Shown here one piece after another: positions 47,924-60,100 of a DNA stretch of 64,000 bases. The position numbers were made by a program, and so were the translations under genes. The notes beneath the pieces are model-generated. The model was not told where the DNA came from. It saw nothing but the letters and a program-made list of their open reading frames with translations, and did not search any database. The DNA is from Haliotis asinina (Eukaryota > Mollusca > Gastropoda > Lepetellida > Haliotidae): positions 7,867,501-7,931,500 of the forward strand of contig NC_090288.1 of NCBI RefSeq assembly GCF_037392515.1. Direction: 5' to 3'. Numbering within the stretch: the stretch's first letter is position 1; every line of letters begins with the position of its first letter.

Positions 47924-50900
47924 TCAGTGAGGAGGTGTGGCGAAGGAATCAACCATTCCTGTCTTTGTGGCATCATACTCAACAGAGTCAGCATCAGAAC
48001 CAGCAACATCGGTGACATGGATGTCGTTCGTTATGTCTGACATAGGGCAGGTTGTGTCACACTCTGGCGTCAGGACTCTCTTGATATCGAGTGCAGCATC
48101 CTCATCGCTCACTCCAGTCTTTGTAGCAGCATCCACATCAGAACCAGCAACATCGGTGATATAGCTGTCGTCCGTTATGTCTGACGTAGAGCTCTTTGTA
48201 TCATCACACTGTGTATTTACGACTCTCTTGACGTCGAGTGCAACGTCCTCATTACTCAGTTCAGTCTTTGTAGCAACATCCACATCAGAACCAGCAACAT
48301 CGGTGACATGCCTGTTGTCCGTTATGTCTGATGTAGAAGACTCTGTGTCACACTCTAGTTTCGCAACTGTCTTGACGTCAAGAGCAACTACTCCATCCAT
48401 CATTCTTGTCGTTGTGGCAACATCAACATCAGAAACAACAACATTGGTGACATGCTTGTCGTAAGTTATGTCTGACGTAGAGTACTTTCTGTCACGCTCT
48501 GGCTTCCTGACTCTCTTGAAGCTCAGCACGTCTTCTCCATCGATCACGCCTGTCTGTGTGGCAAAGTCCACCTCACACCTGCAACAGAATAACTTGACAT
48601 CACCAAATGGTTCATCACTGACACTTATGAACGTGATGATCTTTGTTATGGAATGACAGATTCCATGACAGATACAGTTAAATGGTGAGAAAATCTGTGC
48701 AATTTTTGTGGCAAGTGAGTGAGTTTGGGTTAATGTTACTTTCACCAATATTCCTGCAATATTACTGTGGGGGACACCATAAATGTGCTTCACACTTTGT
48801 ACCCATGTAGGGAATCGAACCAAGGGGAATCTCCACTACCACATTTAAATGAGATCTGAAACGTCCATATCATATGTGACTTTAGTTTAGAAGAATGCTT
48901 CCAATGGAATCGACAAAAACATTTCCATAAGAAATCTCTGCTAAAATCAGAGTCGATTGTATAAGCCTGTCTACATTTTGAGAGTGTATTTTATTTGTTT
49001 TAGCAGTACTGCAGCTGTACGATGTTAGTAAAAACCGAATCAGCGGACTAGACAATCTAGTGATTGTTACATTCACTGGCTTTGAGCATGCATTCGTAAA
49101 GTAAATTCACAAAACCTAACCAGTCTGTCCAGTGTGTCTATATACATTATAAAAAAACACTGAAAACTTGCAAACTGCGATTACATCTGAATTATTTAAT
49201 TCTTATTAAAAACATATAACAGGAAAGCCAAGCTCACACCCAGATATTTACATTCGAGAACTGTGGAACATTTCTTAATAATACTTACATTTTACCATTG
49301 ATAACAAAAGTCCTCTTCCTAGCTTGCAAATATTCTTTGTATCTATCTTCAAATATTTGACTGTTGGTGACATCACTCCATGTTCCCTCAGGACTCTTCC
49401 ATGACCATGTCCAAACTCCTGTCGACAAGTTCCTCAGGCTGACTTCTTCTTCCTTCTCCTCCTGTCTCTCTTCCGCTTCCATCTGAATCTGTCCAGTTTG
49501 GTTACTAGCTGTAGTAAGCTTCTCTGATACTTTCATTTTTCCACTTGTACTACATCCGGTGTTAGCAGAATAACTAGCGACTTCATGCCGGTTATTTGAT
49601 TTAGGTATGTCTTTGTTGTAGCCACCAGCGAATCGGCCCTGTGTTCCAGTTGAGCATTGGACCTGTCTGTTGTGTTCAACCTGGTGATTCTGTTTGGTTG
49701 CGATAGATTTAAGGGTTTTGACAACGATTTCTGTCTCATAATAATTTGATGGACGTATTCCGTAACGTCGGAGACAATGTAACGGTTGGTTAGCCACAAT
49801 GTCATGAGAATAATTACACCTGTATGGAGCACTGCAAGATCCATGGAGAAAGTTTACACATGTGTGCATGAATCCGCATTCAGCGTTGTTGCAACCCTTA
49901 AGCTTGTTGTAGTAATTGCATATCGCTGGAACAGTTGTGGAATTTCTATATCTCAGTGAACGCAGAACTTCGATTTCAATTTCCGTTTTGAACGTGTGCA
50001 ACAACGATTTCCTCAAAACCTCTTTATTGTGTTCTGTGTCCATGTCATGACCAAAGATACATGTCTTCCCCTGTTCTTGCATGGTACATTTGCTCAAAAC
50101 GAAATATTTGCAGATGTGAAGGCTCCTGCAGTCTTGTGTGCATGATCCCGCTTTCCTTGAATGTTGCTGACACAGGAGTAGATTTGGATGACCAGTCACA
50201 AGAAACTTATCCTCAGCTACTGTTTCTTCCACTTCACCATCTTCAATCGCTGTGTCATCTCTGTCAGTGTCTCCTTCTATTTCAAAAACGTTGTCATAAT
50301 GCGTCAAGAAGTCATATAAAGTTTGTGTGTTGGAAAAATTGATAATCTTTTTCTGATGCAGAGTTTTTCTCAAGTTTGCTAAATCAACCTTGCCAGGGTA
50401 ATCTACACATACTGTTCGAAGAATCAAACTGGCCAGGTTTTCTTTCTCTGCTGTACTTGATGACTTTATTCTCTCTTCTGAATCAACTGGCTCAGCCGAC
50501 GTTGTGGCTACACAATTGTTTCTCTGAGTTCCAAACTGCATCCTGTCATAGACATTTTTGTTTTCTTTGATGTATTTTCCCATATTCGTTACGATTTGAG
50601 CTGGTGATAGGTTTCTTCTGAATGGTTCCCTTTGATTATGATAACCTTGTTTAGTATCTCCTTCTATGTCAACATTCAGTTTGTGTTTCTTTATCCTAGT
50701 CCTATCCGGTGACCTGCTCCTGCTATTTCGAAATAAGCTTTGTCCACGAGACTCATTGGCGGGATGGATCCTTTTTCTGCTCGCACTTACTGAATGCATC
50801 ATGTCGTTTTCCTGTGAACCTGATCTGTTGGTAGTCTCAAGGAACTTTACTTCTGCGTCATTTCCTTTATCCATGTCCAACCTGCTGTTCCTACCTATTT

Positions 50901-52471
50901 CCTCGGCATACGCGTCCAGTGAGTGTCCGCTAAGAGTCCACCCCGTCACCCTCGTTGGACTCCTATTGGGAATGATTATCTCATCTTGTGTGCTCTTATG
51001 CACCACCTCCACTCTTCGGGCAGTGTTCAGTTCATGTCCAACGCCAGTCTCACCAACATCATGCATATGAATCTTAGGCCTCAGATCTGTACCAATGACA
51101 GATACACTATAAAGAAGAATATGCATTTAAGATCAACGAAGTAATGTTTCACAATGGAATGAACATTAATGCTGTCAGATATTTTAATACAGCTAATTTA
51201 AAACCTTTCTGGTGGAAGCAGCAGTATTGTAAGTCCTCATGGTACCAAGTATGGTGGCTTTACTCTAGAGATCTCTAGCCCACTTTTAGAATGTACGTTT
51301 CAATGAATCGCTTATTGTTTAATTTTTCTCAAACTAGTTTATATAATATATGTGGTATTCTAGTAGTTATACTGTCCTTCGATGACAAGTATTCATCAAG
51401 TATTCTAGCATTTATTAAGAATTTAAGAATATCTGTCGTCACGATGTTACTGAAATATTGCCGATGTGACGTAAAGTTTTAACTCACTTCATCATTCACA
51501 GATATAACTGGTGTCATTTTTATTCATTTTGCGGTTTATAAAAATAAAATCTTGTAATCAGACATTTCAAATGATCAGCCACCTACATGCTTTTGTACTT
51601 TTATTGCTGATATTGATGTTAAGCCAAGCCGAGTGCTTTGATTTACGAAAAACTCAAATGCTTCAAATTTCTATGCCAATCGCCAACAACTGAAGGTAGA
51701 TCACCATGCCAGGGATCATGACTGCTTACAGTGCCTTTCCGACCTGCATGGACCCAAGCTAGATTTACATCCCTTCAGCCGCTGGCGATCGTAGGAAGGT
51801 TAAACCAGTACTTTAAACAACGAATACGCCACGATTAAAAATCGGTAGAGCGAAATTGACCTTTAAAGTTCTGGGACATACGTACCCTCTCAGGACGACA
51901 ATATTTACTTTCTTTACACATTTACCTGTCCAGATTTCATCAAATATGAATAGCAGAGTTTCCAAGCAGGGTTCTGGTAAGTGTTGCAGGGGCTGATAAT
52001 GAGTGGTATTATGAGCTTGCCCAAGGACAGAATGTAATTCGCTGTAATTTTCCCCACCTTTTGAATTGAAATTAACAGCTTTCTTTTCTTGTTGTTTTGA
52101 TATTTGTTTCAAAGTGAGGTACATAATTTAAAGATGAAGAATGCTTAGCCAAAGTCTCACCACGTTTGTTAGCCTTATCCGGTCTATTAGTCAATAATTT
52201 GTCGTTGTCAATTAGATGGTGTGTGCTGGATTTAGATTTTCTGGATCTTGTTCATTGGCGTACGTGAAGCAATTCTGGCATTATGGTTACATATCTTCAC
52301 GATTGTGTTACAACTTGGAAATCAACACGTAGCATGCACCCCACCGTCATAGCCCAGTCCTTGTCTCTGTCCTGGGGCTTCTCCTCGTCCCCGTCCTTGT
52401 CCTCGGTCTTGTCCTCGTCCCCGTCCTCGTCCTCGATCCTGTCGTGGAGCCTGCTTGTTGTGTCTCCCCAT
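47924..52471 (-). CDS. ZAP/PARP12-like CCCH zinc-finger protein with WWE and 4 repeats (copy C)
   Basis: The most divergent copy, with every exon open: exon 1 52,471-52,345 (ATG of MGRHNKQAPRQ; 42 codons plus one base; longest RG run), exon 2 51,086-49,289, exon 3 48,578-47,924 with a stop. Phases match throughout, giving about 859 residues. In order: RG-rich start (1-43); SRSRSPDRTRIKKHK basic stretch; winged-helix segment ~260-314; CCCH fingers ~348-366 (CX9CX3CX3H), 368-389 (CX7CX8CX3H), 432-450 and 452-470 (CX7CX5CX3H); WWE ~598-673 crossing the exon 2/3 junction (VWTWSW, GTWSDV, then CEVDFATQTG); then about four 48-residue repeats. Finger spacing follows ZAP N-terminal fingers. RNA binding and antiviral action are inferred from the family. 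No catalytic ART domain is seen. Confidence 0.82.
47940..48575 (-). repeat. Coding repeat array in exon 3 of copy C (about 4 units)
   Basis: Four units plus a partial one, for example DVATKTELSNEDVALDVKRV and DAATKTGVSDEDAALDIKRV, each followed by an SDIT...VTDVAGSD run. Units here are more even than in A and B and closer to the WWE-end sequence that starts the exon. Confidence 0.85.
48713..48832 (-). repeat. SINE fragment in intron 2 of copy C
   Basis: Contains agtgagtgagtttgggttaa, caatattcctgcaatattac and gtacccatgtagggaatcga. Same relative place as the fragments in introns 2 of A and B, so it predates all three copies or inserted in their ancestor. Confidence 0.65.
51087..52344. other. 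Intron 1 of copy C, non-coding
   Basis: About 1.26 kb, roughly three times the length of intron 1 in A and B. It includes a SINE 3' scrap near 51,445-51,490 (attgccgatgtgacgtaaag). No exon was recognised. Confidence 0.55.
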
Positions 52472-54088
52472 AGTTGATGGTAGTGAACCCAGACTGTGAT
52501 AATCAAACCAATTCAAAATAAAACATGGTACCTTCTTAGAATATTATCTAGCATGACTTAAAAGTAATCTTAATCGACTATTCGCGACCTGGGGATCATG
52601 GAGATGTTTTCATTCTGCAGAGCACTAGATTGTCTGGTTTATATAATATATGTCTGTCCATTATTTACAGACCGCTGATAGGTGTAACATTGCTGAGAAT
52701 GGTGTTCAGGAACAACCAACAACCAACTGATATGGTAGTGAATAAAATGTTAGTACTCACAAGGATACCTGTCGTCCGACTAACCAATGTATCAAGATGA
52801 ACACCACAGCTGCAAACACGCCCGACAGACTGACTCTGTGGTACTATCCATTCAATAATTGCCTTTTACTGTATAACTCACGTCAGACTGATCACGCTTT
52901 CTGAAACATAACCTTGTAGAACCTTCAGAGAAGGACGACAATGTCAAGTGGGCAACACCTGTGCACCACAAAGCCTCAACTCAGCCTGTTGCACTTAATA
53001 GGTTTGGGTTGTTCGATCTCGGCACAAAGTTCAAATCCCGAGTAGTTCCCATGTAACGTCATACCACTTTCAAAGAAAGGCTTTGATATATTTCTATTCA
53101 TGTAATTCCTCGAAAACGAAATTAAAGTGGCATATGTACCAACGTGCTAATTTGGAGTCTCATTGCTGACTGGTTTGGTGGGTTAGGTGCTGTTTGTTTA
53201 TTTTTGTGTATAACACCGCTCTCGACAATGTCCCACCTATATGGCAGTCTGGACCAAACTACACAATGCCGTATACACTCTACCCTCAATGAAAATTCAA
53301 CGGACGTACTTCCGGTCTGAATGACAAGTAGCGGCTTATTGACAATAATCGGGACGTTCTATGCGTACATTTCTTAGAAGTAACCACAACAATAGTTCAT
53401 TGTACTGACAGAATGTAAAAAGAGTTCACATCTTGTAATCACGTTAAGTGCTTTATTCCTGGAAGTCATATAACACATGACAGTATGTTTAATGGGAGCG
53501 GTTAACACCACCAACTACACTCCTAGTAGACTGAGTGAACCACTCGGAGGTCCTGGTGACCTGTTCGTGGTCAGACACTGCCGTAATGACTAATACACAG
53601 AGTCAAGTAGGTGACTGTAGGTTTCTTGATTTGTTTGTATAATATGACAGACCCATACAGGCGCGCACGTAGCAAATCCGTTCATGTATGGTCGATAGGT
53701 TGCAAAGCTATATATTTACATAGTAGTGAGGGGTTTTTTTTGCAAGAAACACGCGTTTGCTTAAAATGGTAGCACTCTGTCGTATCAGACAGACAACAAG
53801 AACACGCCTATACAGAATAGGTAATGCTTTAAAGTTTGTATTTGTTCTAGATAATTATCCATTGAGTTCACTACACGTTGAAGCATGTTCTTTCATTATG
53901 GTGTCCGTGGGGTAACTTAATGGGTACAGCATCTGTTCGCCACGGATTCGAGTCCCCATGTGGGTAGAATGTGTTAAGTCTATTTCTGGCGTCCTCCGCC
54001 ATGATATTGCTGGAATTTTGCTATATTTTTATTTTTAAATAACAACAACAAAGTAAATAAAAAATCAAACTGTGCAAGATGAGGGATG
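52472..54088. other. Upstream region of copy C
   Basis: Presumed promoter side of gene C. It is partly paralogous to the upstream regions of the other copies and includes the SINE at 53,905-54,022. No gene was recognised. Confidence 0.5.
53905..54022 (+). repeat. tRNA-derived SINE
   Basis: Begins gtccgtggggtaacttaatg, with cggattcgagtccccatgtg (B box) and gccatgatattgctggaatt. The 3' tail is missing. Confidence 0.68.
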
Positions 54089-55080
54089 TCAACAGACAGA
54101 AGTTAATATGACCAAAACGTCACCGCAGGACTGGACGTGGACCCTCACGTCAGTTGTGATCACTGTTTGCTTTGGAGTACTGCTTGGCCTCACCTGGGCA
54201 TAGAAAGTTCGGTTCCGATCCCTTTTAATGTAGCCCATTCGTGCTGCAATATTTGTCGTAGGTGGTGAAGCGTTTATAGCCATGGACGGCGTCGTTGTAC
54301 CCGTAGATCGAGATAATCCAGTACGTGTTCGATTGGGTTTATATACTGCGTGGGTTCTAGCGTTATCCTGTTGGAATGAATATCTGCTTCTGTGGTGACG
54401 TTGCAGGATTCCATCTCCGTAAAGAATGGCGGTTAGAATCCCCCGCACTAAGTCAGTTCTTTGGTGATACCAAATTTCCTCCCACATCATCACACTATCC
54501 TCTTCAAATTTGTCAACATGCGTTAAATTAGTTGGTATGTAACGTTCATTTAGACGTCACTAGACCGTCAAGACGTTGCAGCATGAAAAGTGACTCGACA
54601 CTGAACCAATTCTTTGCCAGTACACATCCAGCGTAAGGTCTTCACTGAAATAAATTCTTTGCCATTGTTTCCAATCCATTCTTTGAACGTTCCTGCACCG
54701 ACGAAGACAAGCAAGGCGGCAAAGCAGTACACCAACGTAAGGTCTTCTTGCACGAACTCCACTCCGTCGTTGGCAATTTCTAATTGTTCGTGCAGAAGCA
54801 TCTTGTAGTCCTCGGATATTTCTTGCGATTTCAGTTGCTGCCACAGTCCTGTTGCGCAGATGGAACAACCGGAAATGACGACCCTGTGCTCCCTAGCCTA
54901 CCACTTCGCTGGCGGTCCCGGGTGGATCTAAGATGTTGGTAACGACCCCAAAGTCGTGAAATAGTGCTGTGGTGAAACACAGAAGTGACGTGCAACAGAT
55001 GTGACTGACTCTCCGACCTCTAGACGGCCAATGGAAATATTTCGATCTTCAACTCCCAGTCTTGGCATTTGGTCTCTAAG
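54089..55080 (-). mobile_element. Tc1-like transposase pseudogene
   Basis: Reading down the minus strand: MPRLGVEDRNISIGRLEVGE (N-terminal helix-turn-helix) near 55,080-55,000; HLRNRTVAATEIARNI and RRPYVGVLL at 54,868-54,700; ARRCRN/DWKQWQRIYFSED (first catalytic region) near 54,680-54,640; and SFQQDNARTHA (second catalytic Asp) near 54,390. This is the standard order of a Tc1-family transposase, broken by several frameshifts. Inverted terminal repeats were not found. Confidence 0.78.
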
Positions 55081-56156
55081 CTCAAAAACTACGACTAGAT
55101 ATATATCATTGTGTCCTTACTTTATAAAGTTCATGCATTTGCACGTGCATTACGCATTGGGGTCTATTTCCACGTGTCCACGTGACACGTAAAGGCATTT
55201 TGGAAAATGGCGTTTTTAGGGCTAATGTTTTCATCAGGTGATGTGTTTTGAGTACGAGTTTCATCCTGCATTAAATATATTTTGCTGTTATAAGTATTTT
55301 TTTCAGTTTGGCTTGGATGAAATTGCATTTATGCTTTTGGTTTTGAGAGTGTATATTGCTGACGTATCTGTAAACATTAACGTAGTCATATCTTCTTAAA
55401 GATGCTCTTTTTTTAAAAAAAAAATACCAGACAGCGAACGTCCGTTCCCGATAAACATGCCCCCACTGCAATAAGAGGCTAATGTAATTGTATAATGAAA
55501 TATATTTGCTTTCTTTTTTCATGAAGTATACGGCTGAAATCATGTCGGCAAATTGTCAAACATTTACTCATTCACAAGCCATAATAACTGAATGCCGTGT
55601 TTGTGTAAGTGAGAAATCGGATTTCAGTTTAAAAAAAATATCCGAGATAGTCAGGTAGCACCAGACAAACTTCACGTCGTCCCTGGCAACGTTGAAAGGC
55701 CTTGTGACAGACGTACTTTCGGTTTAAGTAACCAGTGACGTTCTGTGTATACAATTTTTGAGAGCTCTACAACAAAAGTTCCCATGATTTATTCCTGGAA
55801 GTATATACATGTATAAGACATGGCATGGGGTTTAATGTAAGCGGTCGGAAAGGCTAAGCTTGTTTTGGCTGTTGAACTGTCCAAGTGCCTTGGGTCAAGC
55901 TATGACAGGGTTAGCCTTCATACCCGAGTTCAGTCCACAATGAGCTTATTGCGCCAAAGTCACCACCTCACTCATGGACATTCGGCTTACAACTGTTCTT
56001 CATCAACCTATGCTTGTAGCACAAATCGACGAACATGTCTGTGTGTCAGACTCGCTGACCTAGTTGATGGACATCGATGTTGCCTTGTTGCGTAGATCAA
56101 AGCTTATCATTCACTGGATAGTCTGGTCCAGACTCAATGATTAACATACCGTCAGA

Positions 56157-56310
56157 AAATGAGTGGCTGTGGTTCTATGCTGCTTCTAGCAATATTCCCG
56201 CGAAACCACAGCGGGGGACACCAGGGATGGGCTTCATACACTGTACCTATGTGGGGAATCGAACCCGGGACGTGCGAACGCTTTAACGACAAGACCACCC
56301 CACCTCCCCG
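56157..56310 (-). repeat. tRNA-derived SINE
   Basis: Contains tagcaatattcccgcgaaac, gcgggggacaccagggatgg, gtggggaatcgaacccggga and gaccaccccacctcccc, the complement of the tRNA-like head. Confidence 0.78.
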
Positions 56311-57344
56311 TTTAACAACAAACACACACAAGTTTTTTTGTCACAGGAATCATGAATGACGCACGCCAAGCGTTGATATTACCATCAATGATCACAGTCA
56401 GTTTGACCCGACACCTAGAAAACCTGATTATCTTCTTCATATGGTTGTGAGTCCGACATTGTTACTTAGTGACGTATCATGCAACACATTAGTTACGGGG
56501 CACATGCTATAAGAAATAATTCTTTTTGTTCTGAGTACTTGTACAGTTCAAGCAAGCGGATGCCAATCCCGGTAAGAGCAAGTTAACGCGAACAGTAAAT
56601 ATCACCATCCAGAGCATTCGAAGAATGTTGATACATTTGAAATGAATGTGGAAGGAGTAGCCTCCCTTTGACGTTTATGAATCAATAGTTACTGCAGCAG
56701 AGCCTCTGATGGCTTAAGCAAATTTATCATTGTATATGATTTATCAATAATATAGCTGTGATCGACGTGTTGATAATAGGTTAATCAAATTTACATGAGA
56801 TATTCAGAATATCCCGTTATCAACAAAATGCATTTCAAGCAAACATGGATTGAAATTCATGGATTCAAACATAAAATCTTAATCTTGTACATTGTCCTCC
56901 ACAGAGAGTACGTGAGCTCCAAACCTTTTGAAATCAGTTTAGCTCTATACACTTTATAATCGTAGAATATTTGTTGTATTATTGTCGCTAAATATCAGTA
57001 CAACCGCCAATGGCTGAAGGGATGGTATAAATCCACCGAGGGCGCATGGAGGTAGCCAAAGTATTGTAAGTCCTCATAGTTCCTAAAGTGGTAGTCTAAC
57101 TTCAACTGTTTCCAATTCTCAGTCTTTTTTGTGTTGTATTGTCCCAAACTGAAATTCTGTTTCAGAGATCTATGCTATTTATATGTTTTGATATTGTGAA
57201 CTTGTAGTAAGTTTTATTGTCCTTCGATGGCAGGTTCTTATCATTTATATGTGTTATTGCTGATTTCTGAACTTGTTTTAGTCACGATGTCACTAAAATA
57301 TTGCCGATGTGACTTTTAACTCACTCACTCAACTCATTAAATAC

Positions 57345-57500
57345 TAAGAATGAGTTTAGTTTTACGCCGTCTTTAGCAATAGTCCGGCAATATCATGGCG
57401 GGGGGCACCAGAAATGGGTTTCACCCATAGCGCCCATGTGGGGAATCGAGGTCGGGTCTTCAGCGGGGCGAGCGAACGCGTTAACGCTTTCTGGTGTCAC
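57345..57500 (-). repeat. tRNA-derived SINE
   Basis: Starts aatgagtttagttttacgcc, continues with agcaatagtccggcaatatc and ccatgtggggaatcgagg, and ends within gcgagcgaacgcgttaacgc. Confidence 0.78.
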
Positions 57501-58154
57501 CCACACGATATTGCTGAAATGTTGCATTTAATTGTAGTACGTGATGTTGTTTGTGAGTGATGTTTGAAGTCGATATTTTTGTTGCAAATAATTTGATTTC
57601 ATCTCCACAAATAAATACTTAAGAACTGAAAACTAGTGTTTATTCTTCAAATCTGTATAGTCAAAAAGATTGCATTATATAGACAGACCCTAGATCATTG
57701 AAAAATCAATATAGAATATGTATAGTTATAAAATAACCTACCTAATTAAGAACTAGTAACTAATGTCCACTCATTAGAACAATTTAAATCACTGATCAGT
57801 CTGTCTGATTGAATTAAGAATATTGACAATTCGGGCACGGATGTGTAAACTTATAAATCCACAAATAATTCTAAATGCACATTATTATTTTAGTGCTCAG
57901 TGAGAGTTGGTTGTTGCAAAGAAACGTGACGTCATCCACGTTTATGACGTCATGGATATCAAGGATTACAATCATAGTGACTCATGATATCATCCCTTCT
58001 CATCCAGTCCAGTGAGTTGAAGGCAGCGTTGTAAATAATCACGTTTAACCCCCTCTCTCCCTGGACACATTGCACCGTTGTTACGGCGTAGACGATGTGA
58101 CCGCCATGGCGTGAAATGCATAACTCACACTAATTAATGCTCATAATAATAATA

Positions 58155-60100
58155 ATTATTATCAGTTTTTGTTTGTCTCTAAATCCTTTGAGTTTTCTGC
58201 TCAACAGGGAGGAAGGGTACCATCCCGGAATTCCTCAGCACAGATCCCCAAAACCTCTTACTCATCTCCTCTACATGGATGACATCGAGCTCCTTGCCAA
58301 AGGAGAGACCAATTTGAAAGAACAGGTTCTCCTTGTCGAGTCCTTCTCTAAGGATATTGGCATGCCATTTGGACTCGACAAATGTAATACTCTTCATCTG
58401 AAACGTGGCAAGGTAACTAATGATGGATCGGTCAAGTTACAAGAGGGAGGAGTTATTGAGCATCTGGTGAAAGATCAGGCTTACACTTATCTTGGAATGC
58501 AAGTTCGACACAAGCTCCAGAATGCCCAGATTCAAGATAAACTTCGGGCCGAGTATAAATCTCGTTTAAAGAAAATCTGGAGCTCCGAGCTAAATGCTCG
58601 AAACAAAGTCAAAGCCACCAATACCTTTGCTGTGCCAGTCCTCTCATATTCCTTTGGAGTAGTTGATTGGACAAAACAAGACATCCAGGGTCTTGACCGC
58701 CTTACCAGAAGGATCATGTCTGATAACAGAGCATATCACCCTCGTTCCACTCTTAATCGTTTATACATGCCAATCAATTCTGGAGGTCGGGGTTTGATTA
58801 ATGTGGAAGCTCTTCGTGATAGGATTCTATTGTGCACTTTTGCACATATACTCATGGACACAAATAAAGGAACACGTGGTAGTACAAGTGATCCCATATT
58901 TATTTCCAGAATTTCACCCACAGTGCAATAGATACCTTGTGAAGAAACCTGGAAAAGAATAAAGGAACACTTGTACTTTCCTGTGTTCCCTTATTTGTTT
59001 CCATGAGTATATTTATTTATCGGATAATCATCTGGTGATGCACGTCAAGACTCACGATGAAAGCAAGGAATTCTACAGTGTCCTACAAGGTTGTTGGACA
59101 CAATCTGAAATTTGAGGTTGATTTTGTTGACGGCGATGTACTGCTGGACCGTACGGTGATGGGAGTAAACCAGGTGAAGTCCTTCACCAAGTCAGCCCAG
59201 ATTCGTTCCTTTGGGTAGAAGCTGTCTGAGAAGCCACTGCATCGTGTGTATATGCAGTGTGTGGAACAGAACAGCAATCCAACCGACTCCTTCGCTTGGA
59301 TGAAGTCGGCTGGTCTCAAATGTGAAACTGAGGGCTTCCTTTTTGCTGCTCAGGACCAGTCACGTCCCATTCGCAATCGCCAGAATGTTATTCTTACAGA
59401 AAATATCAATATAAAATGTCGTCTTTGCAATGAATCCACAGAGACTGTCCAAAACCTTGTCAGTGGATGCCCTTCCTGCGCACAAACAGCATATCTTAAA
59501 AGACATGATGGCATGGCTCGCTGCTTCTACTATCGTCTCCGCCATGTCTGTGGCTTTGACCCCGAGGTCCATCCATGGTACGACCCTGAACATGTCCACG
59601 GTGTCCTGGAAAATGATGCTTTCAAACTTCCCTGGAATAGGCCAATATACAGCCTGAGACGAATTCCAGCCAACAAACCTCATCTTGTTCTTTTTGATAA
59701 AGCTCATGAAATTATTTATATCATTGAATTTTCTGTCCCTTTTGACAGCATTGTGATGGGCAAGATTCAGGAAAAGCATGATAAATATGCGGACCTCGCC
59801 TTTGAAATGTCTCGCCTGTATCCCAAGTATACTGTCGTCAGGCTCCCCATTGTTCTCGGTGCCCTTGGTTTGGTACCTCCTGATCTCTTGGAGCAGATCA
59901 GGAGAGTGCCCGGGTTCTCCACCGGGAGCACAGCCCTTCTGACAATCTGGGTGATGCAGAAGGCTGCAGTGTTGCTGAGCCTTCATATTCTCCCGAAAGG
60001 TCTTGGTGGGTTCGACTACGCAGTGTTTTCTGGGAGAAGTCCCATTCGCTGTCTGGGCCGCGTGTTAGGGGGAGCGAGGGCCCTGAGCTGACAATGAGCT
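58155..60100 (+). mobile_element. R4/Dong-type LINE, 5'-truncated, with RT end and restriction-like endonuclease
   Basis: The frame from about 58,160 reads CLSLNPLSFLL, then THLLYMDDIELLAKGE (the YMDD active site of reverse transcriptase), GLDKCNTLHLKRG, YTYLGMQ and SGGRGLINVEAL (thumb). After a 161-bp MITE the same frame resumes. A frame change and a stop follow between about 59,060 and 59,220. From 59,246 the frame gives the zinc knuckle CRLCNESTE...CPSCAQTAYLKRHDG and the endonuclease core VLFDKAHEIIYIIEFSVPFD with EKHDKYADLA, ending near 60,091. Order and motifs fit the R2/R4 group with a PD-(D/E)xK endonuclease. Flanks on both sides are TAA repeats. The 5' half, including the first RT motifs, is absent. 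Confidence 0.82.
58849..59009. mobile_element. 161-bp Tc1/mariner-type MITE inside the LINE
   Basis: Inverted repeats of about 42 bp: tactcatggacacaaataaa at the left, and the near-complement ending tttgtttccatgagta at the right. The outer 27 bp differ at two places. TA duplications at 58,847-58,848 and 59,010-59,011. The LINE frame reads FAH up to the left TA and IYLSDNH after the right one. Confidence 0.85.

Larger units (their letters stand above)
55081..58150. other. Intergenic, right edge of the gene array
   Basis: The shared upstream marker of the ZAP-like units ends near 55,700. To its right are two SINEs (56,157-56,310 and 57,345-57,500), a SINE tail scrap near 57,285-57,335, and otherwise AT-rich non-coding sequence. 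Confidence 0.55.

Noticed and set aside
55865-56095. 76-codon frame at the right edge of the array
   Set aside because: No similarity recognised, and it adjoins a SINE; nothing beyond its openness supports it.
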